Both the position numbers and the translations under genes were made by a program. Below the pieces are notes generated by a model. It had not been told where the DNA came from. It searched no databases and worked only from the letters and a program-made list of their open reading frames with translations. From Acholoe squamosa (Eukaryota > Annelida > Polychaeta > Phyllodocida > Polynoidae): DNA of 64,000 nucleotides. Below, piece by piece: positions 43,140-54,700 of this stretch. Every line of letters starts with the position of its first letter. The first letter of the stretch is position 1. The stretch lies in NCBI GenBank assembly GCA_949317995.1, contig OX439036.1, forward strand, positions 23,472,854-23,536,853, written 5' to 3'.

Positions 43140-46100
43140 TTAGTCTTCGTAACGATTGTAATTTTGGTACTCATCCCGATTACGCATCTGCATTTCTTCA
43201 GGTCTGGCGTTGTTTCCGTATCCTCCAGTAAGGGGGTCTCCCCGACCTCCTCCAGGCCGCGTGCCAGAGTTATATACCGGCTGGGTAGCCGCACCAAACG
43301 GATTCAGAGGACTTTCTTCTGTCGGCCGCCGCGTCAGGTTGGGTTTTGGCGGACGCTGTGGCGGTCCCGTCTTGGTCTTTTCAGTTGCGGCGTCGGAGAT
43401 AGGCCTCGTTGTGGCGGCATTGGTCATGTTACCGTCGGCGTCTCCGTTGGCGAGACTGGATCCGGAAACGGACTTGCCAATGCGGAAGGTTTGTGTTTGC
43501 TGGCCGGGCTGCTGACCACCGACCGTGGCCCCGGGAATGTCTGCGTAGTTCATCTTGCCGGTCTTTTCACGGTATTTGCCCACCAGCGGAATGGCGGCAA
43601 AGATGACGGCATTCAAGACATAAAGAGCCCCGACCACGTAGAACACGTCGTCGTATGACTTTCTGAAGTCGAAGATGAAACCTGGAATAAGACAGAGTAA
43701 TGTTATAGCTTATGGACACATAGCCTAGCCTAGAATTACAAATATGGAAGTCCAGCTGTAGGCCCATTCAACAATCCTCAGAACAAACAGTCTATCACAG
43801 TTTGTTTTACATGCCAGATCCACCTTTTCGTTTTGGCTATTGCACCTGCTAGAAATCAATCGGTGGCCTGAACTCACTAAACTGAAATATCACATTTAGG
43901 AGCATATGACGACAATTCAGTTAGCCCCTATTCCATAAGAAACTTACAAGGCAAGAGTAACAGAACAGACAACTCTTTAGCTGAATTGTAGACCCTCCAT
44001 GAAGCCATTATACAGACAGAGTAGTATATGAACAGGGAGTTGGCAGCAGGCGTTTTCACAGAGCTACGTCCACTACACCACCGACACTTTAACTGACCAT
44101 GCCGGCCTATTGACTCGACTAATGTGTTTTTGATATATAATCAATATTATCAAATCTAATCTGCATAAAAGTATTATGACACTGTATTTTGGGAACACAC
44201 ATCGACTACTGATGCCCACAATCCACGGCTGCACCCTTTCTGGACTTGTTGCCGGCTTGTTTCATCGTTGAACAACACTAACGCCTGGGCATAGTTGTAG
44301 GTCATTGCGCATTGCAAAGAGCCTAAGTTCATTAATTATTTTCTATAGTTTGCTGATCATCATGTGCATAATTACACCAAATCATGTAAACGGTCCATTC
44401 AACATGATGATAGCTTTGTTAGGTATGTTCTGTATGCAATATATGTTAGGATTATTGTAACCAGAAAGTGACCAGTGTCTCCAACAATATTTACCCAACA
44501 TGAGTGCATTATCTAACAGCCAGAACAGAATAATTCCAAGGAATGGATTACTAACAGTCTTCTCTACCAGGTGGCGCCTAGGTTTAGTCCATTTTTATAA
44601 TAGTTCCTGTGTCTTCCACAGGGTGTCGCACATGTCACAATATCCCACCTAGGCTAGGAGTACTCAGACGTCTTTGAGTGACACACACTACTGGAGAATT
44701 TTTCTTGCCCTTGCTTGCTTGCTATCTGTAAATTGGCATTTATCTCATTTTTTCTGTTCTGTTCTGTTTTGTCATTCATTCTTAATTTAAGCTCCTTTTT
44801 GCCCCCCCCCCCTGTGCACCATCACGAATTTATTTAACTTTCACCAACATCTGATTTCTGTTGAAACAATGACTTGATCACATCTCAAATTGCTTTAGAT
44901 CTTTAGGTAAAAAGAAAAGGAAGAAACAATCATGGAATAAAGGAAAAATACTGACTTTGAATAGGTGGATTGTGTGAAAATGGTAGGTTCTAATGGGTAT
45001 TTTAGTGCAAACAACTGAGAGGGACATGTGGAAAGGCATCTTTTGAAAGAAATGTAAACCAGTACTGATCGAGGAATTTCCCCTATCTCCCTTTGCAAAA
45101 CACTTAAACCTACCTGAGAAGAAGGGGCCGATGAGGATGCCCATGCCTGACCATAGGTTTGTAAATGACCAGGCAATGTCTATCGGGAGTTGTGTAACTT
45201 CTCCCGATGCAGCGTATGTGTACACGATCGTCAAGCCAAGGAATCCACCCATAACTACAGAAGGGAAAGATTAAAACTCACATGGATGGTATATTTGTGT
45301 TTGTATCAAACATATTATATGTTAGTAAGGTGACCATTATAGCATGCAGTTTCTATTATTTGTTACATATCGCAGTTACCTCAAGCTTACTTTAGGCCCG
45401 TGGGAATAATTTACGTGGGAGGTATTGATTTCATTACTGGTCTGTTGTATGATTACCATCAATTATGCATTTATATAATTATTATGTAAGATTCGCTGTG
45501 GAATTGAATTGAATTACCGTTGTGGGAGCAATCCCTATGATTACATTCAATATTTTAACACATCGGTCATATCCCACTTTGCTATTGATTATCTTCACGA
45601 TAAACCCAAATTCTGAATAGCTAATATCTGTAACTAGAGATTTGAAACATTTCCCACCATGTCAATGAATACACAGGGATGTTACTTGAGAACACACAGG
45701 AACCTTTTGAAAAATGATAAATAACCATTATTTTGAAATAACCTCCTGAAAATAAATACTCACCAATAGACATCATCATTATTGACCCATAGTTGATATC
45801 CATGAATGGCCAGCAGAGACAGACAACCGATAGTGCGGCTGCGGCTATGATGTTGACGTATACTAAACGACCTTTTAACTTGTCACCCATGAAAGAAGCT
45901 ATCATGTAAGTAATGCACTCGGCGAAACTAAGCAATGTTATTGCCCATGAGCTTCTTGAAGTTGGTATACCCTTAAGTTCCATATACATGGCCTGCAGAA
46001 AGAGATACATTTGTTAGGTAAAACACATCATTATTCAAGAAAATTGTCAAAATGATATACATGTACTGTACGCTGATAATTCGTAGTTTAACCATTCTTA

Positions 46101-49100
46101 TCCATAATCTATAATTCTAGCACTTCATCTAAAATAATATCTGGGCTACTGGATTTACCCAGACTGATTATGAAATGCACAACTGTACCTACTGTGGTCT
46201 TAGGGGATGTGGCATACAATTATCCATATATAGGCCTAGATCTAGATCAAAAGATTTTTTCTTTTTTTTTCTTAATACCCCATCTCTCCTTCCTTCATAT
46301 CAACTGTAGACAAACCTTCCATCTATCATAGGCTATTTTTAAGAGGCCAACAGGGAATAAAGTCCCCTTTAACAGTCGGAAGAGTCGTACAATGCTCCCA
46401 TTTACAACTTACCAGGTTGAGGAAAGGCATGTAAAACCCAAGGTAACTAAGGCAGTTTCCAAGGTACCAAAGGGCTATTTCGGGCCTGGCCCTGAGTTCT
46501 GCTAACGTGCAACATCGACGCGGCATATCTCGTAGTTCTTGTGCTGCCGTGACTAGTGCTTCTTTCGGGTCTTTAAAGTTATCAGCATCTATGTCTTCTC
46601 CTTCTTCTACTAATCGTTGCATGTTGGGTGAGTCCTAGAAATTAAGTGCACTTTGCAATGTAAATGTCAATAGCTCTATATATTATCTTCCTCAATGAAT
46701 CTGATCACCATGATTAGCATACTAAATGATCGGGTGGTGTAAGTAGTATACGAAAACGCCACATTTGTCCAGGCGGGCCCATGTATAGAGACCCTCTTCA
46801 GTTAAACTTTACTTGTGTCTAACTGCAAGTTATATCTATTTAGAGAAGAATATAATGACATGGCCGATCCAGCCCCTAGTCAATACATGTGTAGGCTATA
46901 TCCTACCCCTATGTGCTTTTAAAATGAAACGCACCAGTTTTACGTAAAAAGAGATTGCCATGAGTATTCCTAGTAATACACCTATGCAGCGATGCCATAA
47001 ATAATCATGTTACCATGTCGATATAGATATTTTCTCGAGACAATTTCTTTTAAAAGCTTTTGTAGTTAATATTGTACATACCCGGGAAGAAAAGTTCCAG
47101 CAGCAGGCCATGCCACTGACAAAGATGAGTCCACTCATAACGCGGAAAGCTAGCCGCCAACCGAAGTTAACAACCAGCCATGCGTTAATGGGGTTAAAAA
47201 TAAGGCTCCCTGAAATGGAAATAAAATATATCAATTAGAAATGGAAATATATCAATCAGACTGGTTGCACAATTAACATCTGCATACTATAATTACATGA
47301 TATATACGCTGGGGTAGGATCTCTTATTTTGCATTTTATGAAAAACGTGGTTATGTGATGTGATGCATCGCTGTAATATACATGTACCAGACAAGTCCCA
47401 AAAATACAATTTCATCCATTCAGGTGTGGAAATTCACATAGAATGCATTAGTGCAGTGATTAAGGGTCCTGAAAATGAAGCATGACATGAGCTTCTTTCT
47501 GCCCAGACCCTTGACCTTATATAGAGGGATCCAAGGCATCCAATCAGGCTGATTAAGGAGTACCGGCCTGACAGCAGTAGCTGGAACAACACCAGGCTCT
47601 TCTCAAAGTCCTACTCAGGCTACTGGTAATCAGTCAGAGACACCTCACACCCCTCCTTCAGGAATGACTATATAGTACATACAGCAATACCTGGCAGGGC
47701 TGTAAGTAATTAGTCAGAGACACCTCACATCCCTCTTTCATCCACAACTATAGTTTATACAGCAATACCTGGTAGGTGCATGACAAGTTATTAGTGACGT
47801 GTGAATCACACTCCTCCTTCAGCTACACCTTTAATCCATACAGTAATATCTGATAGGGTTGTAAGTAGGGGTTACTCTACGAGGACAGTCTTGTAAGCGA
47901 TGTGCTTCCCTAGCCCACTTAAAAGGGTCTATATCTCCTCTTTTCTATCCCCTCAGGATGTGTGTGGTGCACATATGCGTGGGCACTGACACATTCCTCT
48001 GTTAAATTATCAACCTGTGAAGCATGGGATAGCCACTTAGTGCCGCTAAAGTGCTGTAAAACACAAATCAATCAATCAATCTTGTAAGCGATATATATAA
48101 CACAGGGGGCCTTATAGTATAATATATAAGAGGTGTGGAATCCATTGTTCTCCGTGCCCACTGTGGGTTAAGTGATCCATGAGAGACACCCCACACAAGT
48201 AATCAGTCAGAGGCAGCACACACCCCTCCTTCAGTCACAAGTATAGTCTATACAGCAACAACTGGCAGGTGCATGACAAGTAGTTAGAAAGAGACCTCAC
48301 ACCCCTCCTTCAGCCACAGCTATTGTCTATACTACAAAACAGGGCAGTGCGACAGGTATTTAAGATAAGCTGCATTTTGTGCTTTTAAGGCTTACAAATC
48401 AGACCATTATTGAGGTTTTTACATCCTGAACAAAAGACATCACTGTCTGTTAAGGTCTAGAGTTAAATGATTAAAACAGTGAGTCAATTGATTCAAGTTA
48501 CTTCAACCTCACACAAAACATGTATGCTCCAATCCTCTGGTCTGATATTGCATGAGGTTATTTCTTAACATAGACTACCACTGCAAGTCGTGCCACAATA
48601 GAAACAACATTGGTCGTAGGGCTATGTGTGATCGTACTACATTGAGAAATGACCTCCTGACCTATCCCCAATATCGCAAAGGATAGACAGGAGGTGATAA
48701 GGGCTTTGTATAGTAAAGTACAACCTTGAATCCACTGGCGCACAAATGCTGCAATGACTATAGCGTTGCCGGGGTAACTCCTAGCACTGAGTGCCTTAAT
48801 CCTTGTGAACTGCTGCGTGATGGGTTTGGGTGCAGGAGGAAGGGTATGTGATGATGGGGGTGGGGGTGGTACTGGCAATTAGTGAACGGAATAAGCACTC
48901 CAGTGACCATCAGGATGCCCACTGCTAGCTGGCTGTAATTGGTAGTGGGGGTGGTGGTGGGAGGGGAGAAGGGAGTCCCCCACATCCATGAGAATTGTCC
49001 CCTACATGGGTGGCAGCACGTAGGGTTGGCACCATGCACGTGCTTCCTCCAGGCGCTAAGTGTGGGTATCAGGCCATCAATAAAGCCCTGATCACTTAGC

Positions 49101-50023
49101 TCCTGTACCCAGCACCTTCTCCAGTTACACGTACACACGTGCCCCAGCACCTACTCCTCCACGTGCTTCACCCACGTGAGCACTTTGAAGGGGAATCTGG
49201 GTTTTTTTCGGTTTCTTTTTCTGGTACTGTAAATCTATGTTTGCCAGAATAGAAAATAGTGCCCTATAGGCTATATGCAACAATTCTCAAACTTGACCAT
49301 ATTAGATACCCCACCCTAAACACCATTGTTCGCTATGCGGACAGAATGGTGAGGACTCACCATGACCAGGAGGGCATTTTATAACAGAGTTTATTACCAT
49401 TGTTAAGAAATGCCCTACAGACACGTAGAGCCACTACGGATAACTAGGGCTTAATACGCTTACATTTACATGTTGAAGGCGAGTTGAAACATAAATAGAT
49501 ATAAATGGCGAACAAGATATTTTCTATAAAATATAACACACCCTTGACTCCATACCTCCCTCCCTAACATGTCCTCAAATTAAAATTGTACGCAGATCTC
49601 GTGATCTCAGCGCCCCCTCACACAGTCTCCAAACCTGTGTTGTTAGGGCCGCCATCTGATCAAGGCTAGGGGTGGAGGGCGGCCACTCCTGATGAAGATT
49701 CATTATGATCATTCTCCAGGGTCAGCCCAGGGGCTGGATGACGGATCACCATCCTCCCACTATCCCTCAGTGCCCAGACAAGGCTGAGGGGGAGGTGGAG
49801 GCCTGATGACAACCTCGTAGGGTGAGGGTTAGAGAGAGGTGCGGCTGGGGAGTGATGTTTGCCATCTGCATACTTCAAAGGGTGGGTAGGTGAAGGTGGG
49901 AGGCTGGATGGATAATGGTGTCTTCACCGCCCTTAACAGCCCTCTCAATTAGGACGTACGTCATAGATTAGGGCCCCGACAACCAGCCCCAGCGCTGCTG
50001 TAATATTAAGGGGCCTACTCTGG

Positions 50024-50105
<82 letters not shown>

Positions 50106-51782
50106 TCATACTTATATAGGTGTTATCCAGATGCTAATGGTAAATCTAAAACTGTATGTGCCTGTATCGCATATAATAGTTATGCATATACAAATAAATG
50201 CGAGTACCTCAGTTTGGCTCAACCGTTATATTATGCCTTTGATAATCCTTGCCCTAGGGGTAGTATTACCTTCTATTCTTATGAAGCATGTCTGCCTCTA
50301 TGCACAATCCTGTTCCGACTTATTTTGAACATCGACTATACATAATACCATGGAAACAACTAAGGCAGGTTCATAGTTTCAATTACAGCTACCGTTGGAA
50401 TTGGACGGCATCCCACAATAAAGCCTATTGTTAAATGTCCTTCTGAAATGATCAATCTCTTATCATTTTTATTTCATTAACCATTTAAAGGGCGCTAATG
50501 TAGGAGTGGATCTTGTCTATTGCGCCAGTGAAGTGTTTACGAGACTGCTCTCCAGCACTTCATTGGAGCATCATGCCGACACTCCGGGACTTTATCAACC
50601 CCGTAGGGTCGGCATGATGCATGAATGCAGCCTTGGTGAGTTACTCTCCAGGGCTGCATTCTTGCATCATGGTGACCAAAGGGCATGATGCATTATGGAT
50701 GCATTATTGCCTCTTATAGACAGGGTGAGACACTTCTTACCTATTGGGTATCCGCAGAGTAGGATGCTTGTGGCGAGAACGTGGTACTTATGATCCTTGT
50801 CAAAATATTCGCCGATAACAAGCGACGAAGCCATATAAATGAGACTAGATCCGATGCCATAGAGAAAGCTGTGCGTGAAAAACATCCATTCGAGGCCCCG
50901 AACGAAAGACGAACCCAAACAAGAAACACTGAAATAGCATAAAAAGAGCATGGGCTGTCATTTTGAATGGTTGTGGGATCTATGCATTAGGCCACACCAA
51001 AAAAATAAGTTGGTCTACGGATTTTGTTTATTTGAAAAAAAAGGCAAACATCACAAAGAGAAAATTTGTAGAAAGTGAAGCGAGCTTAATCCGTAGACAA
51101 GATTTTTTTCAAAGAAAAAAAATTGTATTTCCGAAAATATGGAGAGGGAAATCCGTAGACCAACTTATTTTTTTTGGTGTGGCCTTATAAGCTCTCTGCT
51201 GAAGTCCTTCCTCAGCGATTATAGTCTGAGAGCAGCAATAATTATGTTAGATATGAATCCCACAGCAAGCATACATGGCCAAAATGTGTACATATTCTGA
51301 TGTATTATTATCTGTATTCCATTAAATATGAAATCCAACTTTTTGTATTGGGATATGATTTTTGTCGGATATATTGTCTGGTATAATAACACTTTATGTA
51401 TATCATTATGCAACTGTATATAAATCAAATTTAGTGTTGGAATACTGATGTCTTCAGGGAATTTGTTGAGTGCCTTTCTGCTATAGATGAGACACACGTT
51501 TCAGTAATAATGTCATAATAATTAGTATCTACTACAACAAACTATATACATTGACATAACGTCCATAATAGCTGGATATGATGACACAGGGCACTAAACA
51601 GCTGAATAGGTGCATGATACTTAATATATAACACCACATTAAATTTTAATGGTCTTACCTGAGGGTCAACGTCCCTATGATTCCTCCTAATCGGTACCCT
51701 TTGTGTCCGAGACATCGGATTAACGCCACCGTCAGTGGCGCACAGGATAACGAGATGCAGAAGGACAGCGTCCCGATCCAAT
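43140..51782 (-). CDS. Monocarboxylate transporter-like protein (SLC16 family), 3' seven exons
   Basis: A major-facilitator membrane protein expected to move monocarboxylates or related small acids with protons; the substrate is not predictable. Exons in gene order are 51782-51659, 50928-50741, 47209-47082, 46634-46413, 45992-45764, 45254-45114 and 43681-43140 (stop TAA). Every junction has GT-AG ends and compatible phases. They give 523 residues. Family marks are WIGTLSFCISLSCAPLTVAL (helix 2), the loop-helix 5 motif EYFDKDHKYH...LLCGYPIGG, NFGWRLAFRVMSG, a long acidic loop, RPEIALWYLGNCLSYLGFYM (helix 7), and GFIFDFRKSYDD...FYVVGALYVL (last helix). A Pro/Gly/Asn-rich tail of about 110 residues follows. 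The first visible exon begins inside a codon, so the helix-1 exon with the DGGWGW-type motif must lie upstream. I could not find it up to 64000. Confidence 0.88.
47627..48345. repeat. 80-bp minisatellite interrupted by a SINE
   Basis: Units with TAATTAGTCAGAGACACCTC and CCCTCCTTCAGCCACA start at 47627, 47707, 47789 and about 47861, then again at 48198 and 48281 after the SINE. The period is about 80-83 bp. Confidence 0.82.
47902..48079 (+). mobile_element. SINE copy 5, 3' end type A
   Basis: It is flanked by a 13-bp duplication TCTTGTAAGCGAT (47889-47901 and 48080-48092). The shared head is followed by the type A part (GGATAGCCACTTAGTGCCGC) and an AATC-repeat tail. Confidence 0.9.
48552..48660. 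mobile_element. Palindromic MITE (GACCTCC family), copy 4
   Basis: GAGGTTATTTCTTAACATAG and TTGAGAAATGACCTCCTG are the ends. The inner segment with GCAAGTCGTGCC is shortened relative to copies 2 and 3. Confidence 0.68.
50029..50103. repeat. TA dinucleotide microsatellite
   Basis: About 37 uninterrupted TA units. Confidence 0.98.
50529..50671. repeat. Cluster of three overlapping hairpins
   Basis: First, TGAAGTG (50529-50535) with CACTTCA (50556-50562). Second, a perfect 13-bp stem GCATCATGCCGAC (50568-50580) with its inverse at 50608-50620. Third, a 20-bp stem 50613-50632 with 50652-50671, one mismatch. The second and third share bases 50613-50620, so they are mutually exclusive. The cluster lies in an intron, 70 bp past an SLC16-like gene donor site. 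Confidence 0.88.
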
Positions 51783-51784
51783 CT

Positions 51785-54700
51785 ATAGATGGAAAAATGA
51801 TTGTTTCAGTATTTGGTGTTATGCTTTGGCAAAATGGACCCTCATCAGGAACCTACACAGGGCGATTTCGGCTATAATATTACAAAGGCTTCCGAATTTA
51901 TAAGCCATCTATTTTATCAGATATAATTTGGCTGACGCTCAAGATAATAAGATAGCAGCAGCCATAGATTTTACTTTGATTGCGACAATATGATTAGTGC
52001 TGTGAAAGAGAAGAACCACCAGAGGTTTGCACAAGACCTTCACCTGACAAGATTCAACCATTTCACAATTGTGCTTATTAGCATAATTGAGAAATGCCTT
52101 TCGGTAAGTTCGGAACCCAAACCCGGATGTGCAAGTAGTATAATGGACAAGGATATTGATTCAGGAGGGTGTTGCTCCTATTGTAAAAAGAGCTGTGAGT
52201 ATGTGCCCTCTTTTCTAAACAAGTCGTGCACTGCTTCACCTAAGTATTTGCACCCACCATAATATTAGTCTGAAAAGTCACCTGCCTTGTTTAAAATAGA
52301 GAGAGCTGCACTATCAGGTACCTACTCATGTCACACGCCCTATAGTTTATTATACTGACTGACTTCTCCCAACTAGGTACCTACTCAAATCCCCCTTTTT
52401 TAGCACTGTACTTGAATGACCACTTGTGAGCAACAAAAGGGACAGGTTATAGCTACATGAAAAGAAAGGACTGGAAACAAGGGCATTTCTAGCCAGCTCT
52501 TCCTTTTACTATAGGAGCAACACCCTCCAGGTATATGTTCAACTATTTAATGCTCTGTGCATGCAATAAAGTATTAGAATAGATATAACTCGGTAATAAA
52601 GCACATCCTGCAAGTCTGTATATACATAACATACAGGAGAGACGAACTAGGCAATGACTGATGATTAAGGCATTGATACATTGATAACCCCAAGTGGAAT
52701 TGACTTAGGGTATTGATCCGCCAGGGTCATCTAGATCAGATAACAGAGATAATGGCGATGCAGATTTGTAATTATAGATACCGGGTACCAGTCACATATT
52801 GAAACTGGACTACATGTAACCGTCCAATTTCACTCTGAGCTGAGAAGGGGCTTTAGCTACTGGAGGATACATGTGCGCCTTGGGGGAGGGGGTTTTGGTG
52901 GGTAGGGGGAGGGCTAAAGGAGGGAAGGGTTAAGGGGTGGAGTGGGTGTTGTTGGGGGTCGTGTTGGCCGTCAGGCAGCCTGCCCCCACTGAGCCTCTGA
53001 GACCCCCACAAACGGCCGCCATGTCCCTCTCCATCCATCTCTCGACCTGACCCGGAAGTGGTCCCCCAGCTGCTGCCCCGGGATCCCCAGAGTGAGGTTA
53101 GAGGCGGCAGTGAACATGGCAACTCTTACATTGCCTCTCTGCCTCTTCCTCCTCTATTTTCCCTCAATATTGAATACGGCAATTCTCACATTGCCTCTCT
53201 GCCTCTTCTTCCTCCATCTTCCCCCATTATTGAACACGGCAACACTTACATTGCCTCTCAGCCTCTTCCTCCTCTATCTTCCTCCCAAAATTGAACATGG
53301 CATCCGCTTCTCTATTCATTCTATGTCTGCGTTCTGCATGCTCATTGCTTGCCTGTCTGCTTAGATACAGTTTCGGCCCCTATGTCTCAGGCCCTGATCG
53401 TCGATGTCTTCATGTCAATTTTAAGGAAATCTATGTACTATGTCACTTAGCCAAATATTGCCCATGTCGCCACGTCAATTTTAGGGGTTTGGAATCATAT
53501 GACTCTTTGCCCCTCGATTCCATCTTGTATTGTATTGTATTTTCTTTTATTTATCCTGGAGGAATACATATCCAATTATAGAATGTATTTGCGTATTTTC
53601 CAGCCGTAGTAGTCATAAATTGATCCGTTAAGCGGGTTTTAAGTGACAAATGAATGTCACAGAAGATATGCAGTACTATGCAAAGGTTGCATAGTCCTGC
53701 ATTTGGTTAGTAACTAATAATGTTTTGTTATTACATAATTTGAAAGAGATGAAAGATAATTATGATGCACTGAAATTTGAGGCTTGTTATACTAGTGTTT
53801 ATAGTGCTGTGTTCTCTGGTGTTCCTAACAGCAGCCTTGATTAATAATACATTTAAAGGTCTGCAAAAAGCAGATAGAAAGAAAGGAGGGGAAAAGAATA
53901 AAGTAGTTTTATTCCCATCTTTCTTCCCTTTCCTTCACTCTTTCCATTTTACTACATCATGCTATAGCGTCATTTTCAGGCCCTGCCCTGATCCCCCTGC
54001 CTACACCCTAACCCCCCCCCCCCCACTCACCCCCAGCCTGTACATTTACATTTGTCAGTTAGGTCGGCGTGGGATGCCACGGCGCACAACGGGGACGTGT
54101 CAAGCTGTCAGTATCGCTCACAGGGGGCGCTCCGATTGGAAATCTATGATGATCGAACAAAGCCCCACTGCAGGGGCTGGCAGGGGTGGGATGGGGTGGG
54201 ACGGAGCAGGGAGACTGGAGGGCCGTGTGAAGGCCGACTATTCATACACGTCAGTCTGATGATGTGCCGCCGTTTTCTTCTCCTGCAGTCGGAACTGGGG
54301 GAAGCCGGGGAATGTGGCCCGCGCTACTTTTATTAGTCAGCGACGCGGCAGAACCAGAGCAACTTCCGCCGTCATGGGTAATGGGCACCCCAACCCATCG
54401 AACACAAAGTCTTCCCCTTCCCACGTGTCTGCAACGTCAGCAAAGTCTCCCAGATTTGTTTGAACTTTGACTTTCAACCTTTAGATGCATTCCTTTATTA
54501 TTTAATGTGTACCGCCTCCTGCTTGTGCATTCTGGTAATGACCACTATACACAAGGCATTCAATTTGTTCAAAGTGGCCTCATTATCATAACAGTGTCTG
54601 TTATAGCTGTACAAGAAACCTGATTTCCCCCCCTCGCACTTAAAACTATACATTTTGGAAGATAGACCATACTTAACACTGAATGGGTTGCAGGCAGCAA

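Larger units (their letters stand above)
47210..50740 (-). other. SLC16-like gene intron with repeats
   Basis: 3.5-kb intron. It holds the 80-bp minisatellite, a SINE, a palindromic MITE, G/T-rich strings near 48840-48970 and a TA microsatellite. Confidence 0.75.

Noticed and set aside
49368-49416. Fifth copy of the palindromic MITE (GAGGGCATTTTATAACA...TTAAGAAATGCCCT)
   Set aside because: Only the ends resemble the family and the element is under 50 bp; left out as too short to be sure.
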